NCBI GenBank assembly: GCA_038093515.1
Contig: JBBPSI010000083.1
Location: 37,429 to 101,428 of the forward strand
DNA from: Butyriboletus loyo
Lineage: Eukaryota > Basidiomycota > Agaricomycetes > Boletales > Boletaceae
DNA length: 64,000 bases
Direction of reading: 5' to 3'
Shown in pieces: positions 1 to 12,762 of this stretch. The translations under genes and the position numbers were made by a program. The notes below the pieces were generated by a model, which saw only the letters and a list, made by a program, of their open reading frames with translations, had not been told where the DNA came from and did not search any database. The stretch's first letter is position 1. Every line of letters begins with the position of its first letter.

Positions 1-479
1 GGTGGCAGGTGTCTAACACGAAAACGCAAGCGACCTGCAACACAAGATTCGGATGGAACCGACAGAGGATATTCTCGTAAACTGACCAGAAGCTTGATAT
101 AACACGGGTCCGAAGGATAATCGTTATAATAGTACCAGGTCTGAATGCATGTTACTAGCGTTGCACGCTAGCTTAGTAGGGCAGAAATGAAAAACCATGG
201 GGACGCACCTCCATGTAAGCTATAGAAAGGATTGTGAGTACGGTTAGAATGTACAATGACATACACTCACACCGCAGATACGACGACGCCGATCAGTAGA
301 GCACCTAAACTGGGATTGATGATGATCAATGACAGGACGGGGGAAAGGGGGAAGACAAATACCCATTGTCCCAGGGACCCACTGGCATCGATGGAAGAGA
401 AGCAGTGAGAGGGCAGGGAAGGGAGGGGCGGGTGAATGGGTGAGCTCACATACGGGAGTGCAGTTTTAAATCCACACAT
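1..479 (-). CDS. DUF6534 membrane protein, 5' part (copy A, runs off the left edge)
   Basis: This is the N-terminal part of a second copy of the membrane-protein gene at 6,627-8,623. The segment NPSLGALLIGVVVSAV is identical to copy B and is followed by the same splice pattern: exon 1 ends at 271, a micro-exon lies at about 209-219, the next exon covers about 87-154, and an exon beginning at about 34 leaves the window at base 1. The micro-exon differs from copy B so that Tyr becomes His, and another site changes Asn to His. The family is an integral membrane protein of unknown function, common in Agaricomycetes. The start codon is uncertain: the in-frame ATG at 479 is possible, but its leader is poorly conserved with copy B. 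Whether the rest of the gene is intact cannot be seen. Confidence 0.6.
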
Positions 480-1269
480 CTAACCCTGATCAAGTTTGAT
501 TTGTCTATACAAGGTTCATTGAAATTAGTTTTCTAATTGCCCTCGCCAGTACTTGTCCTATTTCGTTACTTGGATTGAATAGCATAGCCGCACATTGAAT
601 CAGAAATGATTGAGAAGTTGCGATTGAAGTCGATGACAGACTGTACAAAAGTTCAAATTGAAACTTGCCTTGTCCATTTCTCATTCGATTAGTGTGTACC
701 GTACGATTCCTGCAGATGGTCCTCCCTCGACCAACAAAAGTTACAATTTATCAAATGTATCTGCAATGTTCGCGTTACAAAAAGTTTTTTTGCAACGTGC
801 GGCCCTGGTTTTTCCTTCCCCGGCGCTCTGTCATTCAACGTTTCGACTCGTGGGTGTTGGGTTTCCTTGTCATTGGTCTTACGATATCACTACTTCTGCA
901 AGCTCGGCCTGATATGATCTATATGTTCGTAAGATAACGTGTGCTTTGTTCTCAGATCTCAGACTCGGTTTGCAATGGAGACAGTGGCGGTGGCGGCAGC
1001 CCTAGATGAATCGAGATCATCGGTGGAATAGACTCATTGCGCCGTGCGCTCGATCGGGGCGGCAGCTGCACGGGGGCATGATTGGAATGCCGCGAGTGCT
1101 GATCGTATGAAACAGAAGGTACAGCTGCTGATACATTGCGAGTGCTGGTCATCATCTGCAAGAAATCACTAGCGGTACATGACGACGAGAATGCTCGACA
1201 CACAGTATACTAGTGGGATGAAGAATCTGTGTTTTTAGTGCCATTGGTATGCTAGTGGAAAGCCATGAA
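480..1269. other. Intergenic, shared with 8,705-9,250
   Basis: No gene is supported here. The part at about 655-910 resembles the region upstream of copy B of the DUF6534 gene (about 8,950-9,200), so the upstream region was duplicated together with the gene. It is probably the divergent promoter side of copy A. Confidence 0.5.
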
Positions 1270-1430
1270 TGTATGGCAAGCCAGACAACCATGCTTGGTC
1301 TGTGCTTTGAATTTCTCCAACTGCATACCCATTTGTCAATTTGCAAAGTAAGGACTCCAGTCACTGTGTTTAAAATTTGCAAAACTCAAAAAGTCAATTG
1401 AGGTACATGGTATGAGAGAATAGCAAGCAC
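1270..1430. repeat. Left arm of a ~160-bp inverted repeat
   Basis: This stretch is the reverse complement of about 4,118-4,278, with roughly 85-90% identity by eye. Many differences are CpG in the right arm against TpG or CpA here. The two arms enclose 2.7 kb, like the ends of a foldback element, but no transposase was recognised and no target-site duplication was established. Confidence 0.6.
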
Positions 1431-4117
1431 AAAAGTACAAAGTGGGGTGATGACCATCAAACCTATGGCCACTAAAATTTGGCAGAGCACTCAAATCCAT
1501 CCAACCCCAAACCAGGCCACCTGCAGTACTTGTTGCACAAGTGTTGCATCTCAAAAAGAGCTAGTCCCAACTCTACATTCCCTTCCCTGAACAAGTTCTT
1601 GCCAAGACCACTAGTGTAGAGACTGAGACTGGGAGTAGTGGCAATAAACTCACTTGTGGGTAAGAATCTGTGGATCAGTTCAAAGTAGTCCATGACCAAC
1701 AAAATATATTAATAAGTGAGCTGCTACTCCAAGGCACAATTTACTTACCCTGGTTGTGAGAGATATATGTAAGTTTCTTGGTTGCAAGGTATTGAACATG
1801 CTGCATAAAGGCCAGGAACTCAGTGATCTCATTTGCTACTGTGTTATGAGCACACAAGGTATTGCATCACCTCATCTCAGTCAATGGAGACAAAGGTCTC
1901 TGCGGGGGCATGTTTTTTTTGGTGGTAGAGAATGCAGCATATTCCCCAAAGAGCTTGAAGAATCACCAGAGCTACAGTTATTGCACTTTGATGTGCTCAC
2001 ATGCTATGGACATTATTCTTCAATGGATGTGACAGATACATAGTAAATCCCACATACATTATGGTTAAAGATATAGGGGATAGACAGCAAGCTTGATGCC
2101 ATCTGGGATATGCATTCTGAATGGAAAAGGTCAGGTTCTGTGACAGGTAGAGATGACACAACAGACAGGTCTGTATCAAAGAGGTGATGAGGAAGTGGGA
2201 ATCAGGCAGAGATCCTGCAGCTCGGGGTTGGAGGTAGTAGACATTGAGGGGGCAACAGCTGAAATTGCCGAGGTAGACAGGTGCCAGAGTCTCCGATCGT
2301 GCCTAATCGCCAGAGGTGCTGTCTGGCGTCATACCTGAAGTCTTACCAGACCCATCTCTACTACCTGAACCACCCGACAACACCACGCAGTGACGGAATG
2401 GACCCTCGATCATTGCGCTTGAGAGGAAGTGGACAGAATGTGCAAGCTGCAACACTCAAGCCACTGGCTGCAAAGTGATTGTAACAAGAGCATCAGGAGG
2501 TGTCGAGGACATTAGAAATATGCCACAGAACCTGCGCAACACATTACATCTGCAAAGGCGCTATGTAACGTTATCGCTTGACTACTCTACCGCAGTCATT
2601 TGAGAGTTCTGATTGGACGATCTATAGATGGACTAACCAAACAGAGACTAGTTTGAGCTTTTTGGTCGGCTAAGTGGCCTTTTGGGTCGGCTACATTTGT
2701 AGATGTGCGAGGTGAGTCGGCTATGGATTGTAGATGTAGAATGCGAGCGCAGATGGTTAGGGCGGCTAGATGAAGAAAGCGTACCTGAGGTGACACCAGA
2801 CGAGCCAGGTGATCCGGGCGGCAAAGCATATATGCCAAATAGTTTGGATACGTTCCCAAGATGTCCTGGAGGTGTGGGAACGAGCGCTTTGACGACCCGA
2901 GCAATTTGGATCGAGATACCGGATCAGGAGCTGATTTGGGTGACCGAGTCGAGTTGGGTAACGAGATCTCGCTGGGAGGTCCAGGAGGTGGCGCAAATAG
3001 TCAGGGCAGTTCCCACAGGTGTTCAGGAGGCCCTATGAGCGAGGGTACCCAGCGCTTGGACGTCCTAAATGTGCTATGCCAAGATATAGGGCAAAGGGGG
3101 TTTGGGGCGAGATGGTCAAACCGGGAGACGTTGAGGGCGATGGAACTTGCTGAAATGCTGGAGACCGTGCCGAATACGTGGGAAATGGATGGCGCAACAA
3201 GCGGTGCGCGCTGCGATTGCTGACTATAGGTGGTCAGCATGGACCGCGCAAGCGCACAAAGAGCGGCGTACCTGGACCATCCACAGCACCTAGCAGGTGT
3301 CCCAGACGACCTGCCGTACCAGTGGGCCCGCCGCACCGACCTGGAAAGCTCAAGCCGAAATCTAGAAGCATGAACTGAGTCAATACGAGAAAATGGACTT
3401 ACCACGTTATACGGCCGTGCGACGCCGAATCGGGGGAATCGGATTTTCCGGTTATGTTGCATATGATCCACAGATGGTCTGGTTGCAGTCCCGAGGCGCG
3501 ATATACGATGCTGACGGTGCTGGAGTCGATCGATGGTGACCGGCGACCGCACGCAGAGAAAGGACGAGCACAGATTAGTCGAGCCGCGATTTTCTATATA
3601 TAGACACCGCTCGAGCGCTGCATTTTCGGGACGCATCGGACGCATCAGACTTCATACGGACAACTTCATTGTATTGGGAAACCTTTGCGTTTTGATGCTG
3701 GATAGGTATTCATTTCATTCTTTTGATTTCATTCACTCTTTTCATCACAGCAGACCATGCTCCATATGAGGGAGAGATTACGAATAAGATGCGTGCGTAT
3801 GCGGACGCAGCGCGATATGAGTTATGTAAGCAGACAAATGGCATGAGACGATTGTGGAACGCGCTTAGATGGGAGTTATATACTAAATCTAAATATTTGA
3901 TATGATTGGTCAGTCGGGTGTTGTTGCATTCTGATAGCAAATGGTGTGCGGTTGTACAGCCACCAGATCATACGTGCGTACAGTAGCTTTACATTAGTGA
4001 CTAGTGACTACTTCTCCTTTTCAACATGCCGGTAGTTTGGGTGAACACCTTTTCTTCCGATGAGAAAGATGAGGTTAATAACAATATTTAAATCCTACTT
4101 CGTGCTTTGGTGTTCAC
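1431..4117. other. Interior of the inverted repeat; no recognised gene
   Basis: The first part (about 1,430-2,200) is strikingly poor in CpG; from about 2,700 CpG becomes frequent. Open frames exist, for example 1,756-2,043 (+) and 2,861-3,223 (+, 120 codons, Gly/Asp-rich at its start), but none shows a domain I recognise. It may be an old mobile-element interior. No function is proposed. Confidence 0.4.
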
Positions 4118-4278
4118 TACACTATTCTCTCATACCATGTACCTCAACTGACTTTTTGAGTTTGCAAAATTTAAACATGGTGACTGGAGTCCTTACTTTG
4201 CAAATCGACAAATGGGGTATGCAGTCGGAGAAATTCGAAGCACAGACCGAGCATGGTTGTCCGGCTTTCCATACGAAT
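4118..4278. repeat. Right arm of a ~160-bp inverted repeat
   Basis: Reverse-complement partner of 1,270-1,430. This arm keeps CpG at positions where the left arm has TpG or CpA. Confidence 0.6.
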
Positions 4279-4469
4279 GGCAGCGCCATAGCCATGAAAA
4301 TGGCGCGTGGCGGTTCACAGGGTGCGCTTACTCTGAAGAATTTCGCTACGTGATGATGATAGCGTGGATAAGATATCGCGAGGCGCGTGTCGGGACTCGG
4401 GCATGGCGTGCTACTGGCTCTTCAAACACTCGAAGAATTACTGTCATGCGAGTTCAATATATATATATA

Positions 4470-5300
4470 TATAACAAAGAACAGGAATGCCAGAAGGCGA
4501 CGAGGACGTTTGAGGTACTGCTATGTAGTACTGCTAACGCTAGGTTGTGGTGGCGGGACGAAGACCGTGGACCGTTGAAGTGATCGAGTCCCGCCCGACT
4601 CATTCATTCGGGTTGGCTCTCCATGGCCGCCTGAGAAGTTCCGGTCCTTCCGTTTCCGCCGTTGCGTCTCGCCACGGTGCACCTGCTCGTCCTGTATTGC
4701 CTCCAAAGTGGCGGCAAAGCCTTTGCTGGTTTGTGGGTACTTGGCTGTAAAGGTAGCATTGTCACAGCCCATCCTAGTGTCCCAGTCATAAAAGCCACTC
4801 CCAAGTGTGGTTCCGCCACCTCCAATGCAGCGAGTCTATCCAAACCAACCACGAATCATTAGATACCGAAGTTGGGAGAGAACGACAACGCAACCGACCC
4901 TCGTAAATTGTGTAGCTTCCGGTAAAGCCCCGTTGGATCACAATCAAGCAAAGCCATACAACACGTCGATACGTTCGCCGTGCTCAGCGGCTAGGCGAAT
5001 ACGAGATTCTTCGTTCCTGTCTTTGGCAGACAGGTGTTCGTGGAGATCGCGAATGAGATGTACAGTATAGAAATCGTGCCGAGTTTGACGCGTCAGTGAT
5101 GTGTGCAAGTGAAGTGGTTTGTATTGCCCCCGGGTAGTAAGCAAACCGATGTCGACGCCGACGCGGCAGAGTGCGTCGAGGATCTCGATGAAGGCCTACA
5201 TAAGCATCAGCCCCAGAGCTAATGAGCCCCGACCTACCGAGTGCATGCATGACTGCACTCGCGGCGGTGGCCGTATATTCTAGAGTGTTCGAGGTCCTGC
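4470..5300 (-). pseudogene. Ankyrin-like remnant, copy A
   Basis: On the minus strand around 4,940-5,200 the frame reads through TTRGQYKPLHL, then a 30-residue spacer, then AKDRNE and RLAAEHGERID. This resembles consecutive ankyrin repeats (xTPLHLA, then ARDxxxxTPLHLAAEHG). A likely GT-AG intron with donor gtaggtcggg near 5,240 precedes it. The frame stops soon after the second repeat (4,944), and no full gene could be assembled. The same unit recurs at 9,960-10,730. The ankyrin assignment rests on motif similarity only. Confidence 0.4.
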
Positions 5301-6626
5301 AATCGCGTTTGCCCTGGGTATGGTATCCATCAGTCACGTGAGCACGATGTGCCTGCTTCCATATTGCCAGCGGCACAAGCAACCGTCACTGTGTCTCCGA
5401 CACGTATCAGATCAATCGATCATGGTCACATGCATCATCGATCCTGGGGAACCCCGTCCATCTTGCAGTTGGCACCAAGGACACAGCCCTACAGGCACTT
5501 TCGAGCAAGTAAATGCTCCGCTTCCAGGAGCTCCGAGTCTGTTCACGCGTTAAATTCCTGGAACATCGACTCGGGGTGAGCTTCGTGGTCATGGTCGTAG
5601 CGCTAGCGGATGGGCCTGATGTGACAGCCGAACATCGATCGATCGAGATCGAGAGTCGAAGAGTGTGGATGATCGTGTTATGGAAGCCCTGTTTCGTCGC
5701 TCGACTTCAACTGAAGGTGGAGCGGATCGGTCGTTTGCTGGATCACTCCAAGGACTCGGATGTCAGGTCGGATGCGTGTCGGGGGTTGCTAATGACACCA
5801 TACGACGACCCACCGGGATTCGGTGGACGATGACGCTATGCTGGTCCCTGGATGAGTACGATCCGCCGTGCGTTCATGCAACAGAGACACTGCTGGGGCT
5901 GCCACCGGTGGTCCAGAAATCGACCTTTGCAACAAACACAAACACGGGGAGAAAAGAAAGTCGCTTGACGCTATACATGGACACATGAAGACCTCTTTCA
6001 GCATTCACCCACACCGTTCGAGAGGCAGACGTCGCTCGGCGCTCATATGCATTGTATGACCCATGTGTGATGTATGATGTTTGACACCACTGGTTGCGTG
6101 ATACAGTAGTAAAATTTTCCGCGCAACGCCAGCTCGACAATCTACCTCACGAAATCGTTTCTAGTGCTTGGCTCTCACACCCTCTCGTTCGGTGCCGTGT
6201 TATTGAAGGCGCAAGCCATCGATCGTCCTACGCAAAGCGTTTAATTTGCCATGGAACTCGTCGAACTCCAAGCCTGCAACTATAATACCGTGACCAAGAT
6301 CCCGCCACCAGTGTCAAGAACAAGCGTCCGTCGTTCCTTCCTCTCGGCCTCAGCCTGATTCTATGTCAAGTGAACGGCATGAATAATTGTCCATATACTG
6401 TGCTACCCATATAGGTCCATAAATACTATCGATATCGACAATGTCACTACTTACTAGAAGGCATCTGACGCATCAAATGTCATTCCTGTACTTGACACAA
6501 GGAAAAGGATCGTGTGCTATATCAGTAGTGTGTGTTATGCTAGGTATGTGCTATTGAAAGAGAATCGACTGTAGTTCCGAAAGCCTCAGGATTCTTTACG
6601 GCGCCACCCGAGTGTTGGCCATAGCG
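5301..6626. other. Intergenic; part repeated at 12,199-12,600
   Basis: About 5,565-6,150 is a diverged direct copy of about 12,195-12,600: both contain the run GTAGCGCTAGCGGATG, a GGACGATGACGCTATGCTGG block and a GGTTGCGTGAT block in the same order. No gene is supported. The region 6,150-6,626 follows the 3' end of the DUF6534 gene. Confidence 0.45.
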
Positions 6627-8623
6627 TCAGTCAAGGGGAACGCAAGCCTTTAACACAGTGGGGCTGCTCACATAATCCTGGTCGTACTCTTGCGTGGTGT
6701 CGATCTTGATGGAAATATTATTTGGTATACGCTGAAAGAATAGTGAGACCATCTTCGACACCATCTCTTGAGAAACTTACGATTGCCGGAAATTCAATCG
6801 TACTATTATTTGTCGTCGTCGTTTGTTGCGTGCCTTCGAAAGAATGAAAGAAGTCATCGCAATCAAACCCGTCCCTTATCGCTTTGCGCGCGTTCAGGGT
6901 TGCAAGAAAGGAATTGCAATACACTGTGGAGAAATACATCAATAGTGGAACTTTGGACGCCGACAAGAGACGCACATCGGCCAAGGCTGAAATAGAATGC
7001 AGAGTTGATGGACGTGCTTGGCCACGCAACAATCTATCACAGGATCATCAACATCGACCAGTAATCACACGAACCACGTGTCAATGCTCACAGATACCAG
7101 GGTAGCGACGGCACAGAGACTGTTGCGCTGTCAGTAATACGCTCCTTAATCAGAACACCAAACTCGCCTGGTCAACAAGCCAGTGTTGATGCTGAACACG
7201 ATCTAGACCGCACTCGTCTTTCACGGAAAACGACATCATCAGCATGGACACTCACCAATCTGTTGACCATCGTATCAGATCTGACAACACGAACATTCAG
7301 AATGTGTAGTCAACGCGTGTGTAGAAATATTCACCGCCGGCAGCCAGTTCGCGACATATGCAACAGAGAACAAAGGAGCACGGCGATGAGAACGTCTGCT
7401 GCAACGGTGACTGCTTCAATCGCTATCATCGGACCCTGGGCGTGTCATCAGCGGGCCGTTCATGCGACTGGAATTACCTCGTTACCTGGATGGTAGCCAT
7501 CTGTGTAAAGGTTTGGAAGTGTACACTAAGCGTGTATGAGCAGAACGCCAACGAAACAAGATATGAAGTCGAAACATACGCCTTCCCAACAAAAACTATG
7601 CAGTGACGTCGGTGTCAATGCCTCCACAGATGGAATTACCCGGGACCCACCGAAAAGCAAAACTATGGCCGTCTTAGTATGGAGAAAGCGTATGGGAACA
7701 TGCGACTCACCGAATTCACCAATGACCAGTATCATCTAGGGAAAAAGACTAAGAGATCAGATTGCACGTCCCAAAGCACACGACGTACCACAGAACCAGT
7801 GGCAAGCCAACTTTTTTTGCTGACTGCAAGCAGACTCAGTGACAGGGCTCGGTCGATAAATGGTAGAAACGTACGCCAGTAGATGCGCATTGCCAAGAAG
7901 GACTGAACGAAGAATGCGGTGAATCCCTGATATGTATGGTAAGCCGGGAGAACGCAGTGAAGCCGAACGAATGGCATACGGTGAAGAAGGCTTCGACCTG
8001 GATTACGAAATTGGTCAACGACGGTCAGGGAAGAAAACGATAGCGTACAATCAGACTCCTATGGGGAATGAGCACAAACAGATTGTGAGCTGGAATCCAC
8101 TCACCAAACAACCTCCACGGGCGCTTCTTGCATTTCGAAGTTGATGACGAGATATGTGTAAGCTAGGGATGGGTGAGTACACATACATACCAGTGGCGAT
8201 GGTCGTACTTGCCCGCATGCGTGATCAGAGCCTGGTTGCAGGTGTCTAACACGAAAACGCAAGCAACCTGCAACACAAGATTCGGATGGAACCGACAGAG
8301 AACATTCTCGTAAACTGACCAGAAGCTTGATGTAACACGGGTCCGAAGGATAGCCGTTATAATAGTACCAGGTCTGAATGCATGTTACTGGCGTTGCACG
8401 CTAGCTTAGTAGGGCAGAAATGAAAAAACCATGGGGACGCACCTCCATATAGGCTATGGAAGGGATTGTGAGTACGGTTAGACTGTACAATGACATACAC
8501 TCACACCGCAGATACGACGACGCCGATCAGTAGAGCACCTAAACTGGGATTGATGATCAATGATAGGACGGGGAAAGGAAGAGGGGAAGACAAGTACACA
8601 TTGTCCCAGGGACCCACTAGCAT
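6627..8623 (-). CDS. DUF6534-type multi-pass membrane protein (copy B)
   Basis: An intron-rich gene rebuilt in phase over most of its length. Exons read in order: 8,505-8,623, 8,443-8,453 (11 nt), 8,320-8,387, 8,213-8,267, 8,105-8,162, 8,049-8,058 (10 nt), 7,980-7,997 (18 nt), 7,875-7,926, 7,789-7,823, 7,711-7,735, an unresolved middle, then segments including SRTGCRRSDTMVNRL, IVFSINTGLLTSLCA and the family signature YCNSFLATLNARKAIRDG near 6,890, ending at the stop at 6,627. The protein starts with a hydrophobic LGALLIGVVVSAV helix and has about seven hydrophobic segments. Two introns appear to use GC donors (near 8,212 and 7,170). Family function is unknown. The start codon (8,621-8,623) and the exons between 7,440 and 7,700 are uncertain. 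Confidence 0.75.
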
Positions 8624-9250
8624 TGATGGAAAAGAAGCAGTGAGAGGGCAGGGAAGGTGAATGGGTGAGCTCACATACGGCAGAGTCTTAAATCCACACA
8701 TCTGATTGAGTTTGAATTGACTGGCTCATCAAAATTGGGCGAAGTCGCTGTCATTGCCGAGTCGCGTCCTATTTCGTCACTTGGCTTGAAGAGAATAGCT
8801 ACACATCAGTGAAACGGTTATTGGTCGGAACCACCGGTTAGCAGTCTGTAGCGCTCGGCTACACTAGGTTAGCACCGGAAACCAGCAACTGTTTTACTGA
8901 TGCACCGCCACAACACAGTCTAGTCAGTCAATCACAGATTGCACAGAAGTTGAAATGACCATTTCCCATCGGATTAGTTACTTGAACTGTACTGTCAACC
9001 AAGATATAACTTACATGTCCTCCCTCGATTGCAATGTAAATGCTGTCCTGTTCGCGTTCCAAAAATGTTTATGCAACAGGCGCAAGACGTTGCCGAGGGC
9101 AATGTCACCCCAGTTTTTCCTCCCCCTGTTTTCCAACGGCGCTCTCTCGCCATTCGACTCTTACCTGGCTCTATTCTTGGACACCATCAACCGCATCACT
9201 GTGAAACTGGTTCCTCGGCTAGGCGCCCCGCTCATGACCGAAGCTAGACA
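8236..9250. repeat. Direct repeat of 1-920
   Basis: The first ~480 bases match 1-480 with few changes, because they are the 5' exons of the two DUF6534 copies. 8,950-9,200 matches about 655-910. The repeat offset is about 8.2 kb. Transcribed parts of copy B overlap it; the rest is upstream sequence. Confidence 0.7.
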
Positions 9251-9959
9251 ATCAGATCCGAGTCTTCTAAACTTAAAAAAACTTGGCGGGCAATGGAAGA
9301 GTGGCTGAACCCTTTCATGCCCGGGGTAGGGCCGAGCGCCTGTCAGAAACCATTTACCGAGGACAGCAAGGTGACCGAGTACATACAAAATCCAGGGTGG
9401 AGTGTAGGCATTCAAGGAAGACGAAAGATATAGGTGCGTACGGTAGGTGATAGGCTTCACTTGAAATACCCCACTCGATCCCACTGGCAGGGGTTCTGGA
9501 CGACTCGATCTACAAGCTCCGCCTGATGCTGATCATGTTCGATACTTTCAATCGGAAAAAGACATGGCACAGAGCGGATGGGAAGCACGCTTTGGCCCGA
9601 GCCGACTTGCTTGGTGAGATCTTGAGACGGGGGGAACGACGCCGCGAGAGTGTGTACGAGAACATGAGTGTGTGTCCCCGCCGCCGTCGTCTTCGAATCG
9701 TCTCCGAGGCGGTTATCGTATGTGTCGTGCGGTCAACCGTTGCGTATTGGGGAACGGGCAGTACAACTGCTCTAAGTTAGGGATACATCGCGAGTGGTGA
9801 TTATACATCTGCGATACAAATCACGAGCACTCTAGCTACATAGTACTAGCGATACATGATGACGAGAATGCTCGACACACAGCAAGCGGGGAGATGAGAT
9901 GAACTTTATGTCACGAGAAAAATATAATATATAAAAAGCGGGGATGTCCTCGCGGACAT
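9251..9959. other. Intergenic
   Basis: No gene is supported. Short open frames (for example 9,526-9,780, +) lack any recognisable domain. Confidence 0.4.
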
Positions 9960-10730
9960 TTGAGGTACTAGTACTGTCAACGCTAGGTGTGGTGAGCATG
10001 TGACACCGGCAGCGAGACGTCGGTATCAGAACGTGCGACGAACACCGTTGACTGTTGAAGCGATCGAGTTCCGCCCAACTGATTTGGCTCTCCATGGCCG
10101 TTTCTACCGTTGCGTCTCGCCACGGTGCATCCCCTCGTCCCGGATTGCCTCCAAAGTGGCGGCAAAGCCTTTGCTGGTTTGTGGGTACTTGGCTGTAAAT
10201 GCAGCATCGCCGCGGCCCATCCTAGGAGTGTCCCAGTCATCAAAGCCACCTTCAATGCAGAGTATCCAAACCAACCACGAACCATTAGATACTGAAGCTA
10301 AGAGAGAACGACGACGCAACTGACCCTCGTAGGTTCCGGTAAGCCCCGTTGGATCACAGCCAAGAAAAGCTATACAACAGTCGATACGTTCGCCGTGCTC
10401 AGCGGCTAGGCGAATAGGAGATACTTCGTTCCTGTCTTTGGCAAACAAGTGTTCATGGAGATCGCGGATGAGATGTACAGCATAGAAATCGTGCCGAGTT
10501 TGACGTGTCAGTGATGTGTGCAAGTGAAGCGGTTTGTATTGCCCCCGTGTAGTAAGCAGACCGATGTCGACGCCAGCGCGGCAGAGTGCGTCGAGGATCT
10601 CGATGGACGGATTAGGTAGCCTAAAATCTAAAGGCCCCGACCTACCGATTGCAGGCATGACTGCACTCGTAGCGTTGGCTTTCGGCGTACGAAGGCTGCG
10701 GCGAGTGCTAGTGCTAGTGGGGCCGTTCAA
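9960..10730 (-). pseudogene. Ankyrin-like remnant, copy B
   Basis: A 208-codon open frame (10,104-10,730) carries the same ankyrin-like units as copy A: EILDALCRAGVDIGLLTTRG, QYKPLHL, AKDRNE and IRLAAEHGERID, then a third unit with CDPTG. A possible GT-AG intron (donor gtaggtcggg) near 10,645 matches copy A. About three repeats are visible and there is no clear start, so it reads as a gene fragment. Copy B is longer and less damaged than copy A. Confidence 0.45.
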
Positions 10731-12762
10731 TCCGGATCCGTTGGATGGATGTGGTCCGGAGAAAGTCCAGAGTTACAGGATTCCGACAATCATATCGTCC
10801 TACAGAAAATTACATACTCTGTATGGTAGTCAATACAGAACTGGCATACTGTTTTTGGCGTGTAAAAAGACTCTGATCTTCTTTTGCTCGGTAGCGCCCC
10901 AAGTTTGACTGTCATGTAAGAAGCTCATAACTTCTTCATGAGGCTCATTTTATGAGCGCGTGCACAGGAAAAACGAATCGCTCCGAGTTCGCACCCACGT
11001 TCGCGTGTTGAACGCGAGCGGCTGTCGTGATAGGGACCGTGACGGTGCTGACGTGCAAACGCGCTCACGTCGTCACGATTGCACGTGAACAGGCTGAGAC
11101 GGTGCGATGGGGCGCGTGACGGACGGTAGTGGTGACAACGAGCGTGCTGGCCGCGTGCAGAGTAGTACGTGGCCGCGCTCGCATGAAATGAACGTCGCGA
11201 CGGAGTCCGAAGAGAGGCCCGAGGACGCCCGATAGGCATTACTTGCTGATCGCACATTGGTGGAATTAATCGGGAGCGATCAGCCCATTTACGAGCTGGT
11301 GGGTAAATGCAGCGTACCGGTATAACTGTTACTTACTGTTACTTTGCCGTACAATCTTCAGGAATCAATGAACGTGCTAATGGAGGTGATGGGAAACTAG
11401 GGACCGTTTGGAGCCCAATCTTCCCCCCCCAGACGCCGTGTGCGCGATAGATCGGTTTTGGTTTGTTGGCGTTGCGTTCGTGAGAGGCGAGAACGGCGGC
11501 ACCAGTGCGTTCTTGCCTTGGCAACCTGTGGCTCAAGCTAGCATGTGCGCTGGAGATCGCACTTCGTAGTAGCGCTTTGCAACCATCATGAATCATCTCT
11601 TTCCTCCCAACGTTCTCTATTCTACCCTAATCTCCAACGCCCTCGAGCTGCGGATCCTGACAAGGTGGGTCATTGATGGACTACGCATACATCGTCTTTT
11701 TCTTACGGTCCACTTGGAGCTGGACCATAGCCAGATACTGATAGAGTAGCGAAGGCCCGGTGCCGGACGACGCCGGTTCGAGACACGACAAAACTACAGG
11801 CGAGACAGACATCCATTCCATTTCCTCATGGGCACCTTTACCCCACAATCGAACCTTGCCAAACCCACGCTCCTCAGCTACACACACACACACACGTATT
11901 GAATTCATGCATAGAAAAGCTTGTTCAAGGGCGTCTCGAGGGAAAAGGTCGCCCTGCCATCGACGTTTCAAGTGTTGCATGGTGGCTTTGGCGGCATGTA
12001 CGAGCAACCGACAGTTTCGAGCAAGCAATGATAATGCTTCTGGACGACCCAGGATGCCGGAACGCTGTACACGCAGTGGGTGTTGTGTATTATATTACTA
12101 TCTGGGCACACAGATGTCAGCATCGATCGCGTCACTCTGTATCAGAAGATGACGACTCATTCATTCATCGACATCAATTGCATCATTTAAATTATCAACT
12201 CGGGGTGAGCCTCATGCACATCATGGGGTTAGGTTATAGTTGTAGCGCTAGCGGATGCCTGATCAGTGATGCTGACAGATCGATCGAGAGTCAAAGAGCG
12301 CGTTGCCGTGTGTCTGACGGCGTCCTACCCGACCGAAACGATTTGCTCGATCATGTCAGTACACCGTATACTAATCTAGCGACGCGATCGGATCCGTGTC
12401 GGGTCGCCAACTCATCGCGATTCTGTGGACGATGACGCTATGCTGGTACGATCTGTCGTGAGTTCGTGCTGGGGCCACCAGTAATCGGTAATCGGCAATC
12501 TTTCGCAACAAACTCGGCACAAGTGACGCAACGATGACGACATTCCCGTGTACCGGTTGCGTGATCGTAAAATTTCGGTCATACGGCCTCCGTAACGCGA
12601 TCTCGATTCGGACGGACGGACGGACATATGCGCTGTTACAATCAACTATGAATACAAAAGCCATCTTCGGTTGAGCACTCCCACGAACAGTTATAAAAAA
12701 AAAATAACGAATAAGGACACTCCCAAAATATATAATTTAAACTGTATCCTCGAACGCGACAC
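10731..12762. other. Intergenic; possible ADP-ribosylglycohydrolase scrap
   Basis: A plus-strand frame at 11,899-12,435 includes VAWWLWRHVRATDSFEQA followed by a DD pair. This loosely resembles the C-terminal part of ADP-ribosylglycohydrolases (an aromatic-rich helix, then SFEE, then the metal-binding DD), but the spacing to DD is short and the glycine-rich context is absent. 12,195-12,600 is the second copy of the repeat at 5,565-6,150. A CA microsatellite lies at about 11,880-11,895. Nothing else is recognised. Confidence 0.25.

Noticed and set aside
2861..3223. Possible Gag-like protein
   Set aside because: Composition alone suggested it; no capsid motif, zinc knuckle or polymerase was found nearby.
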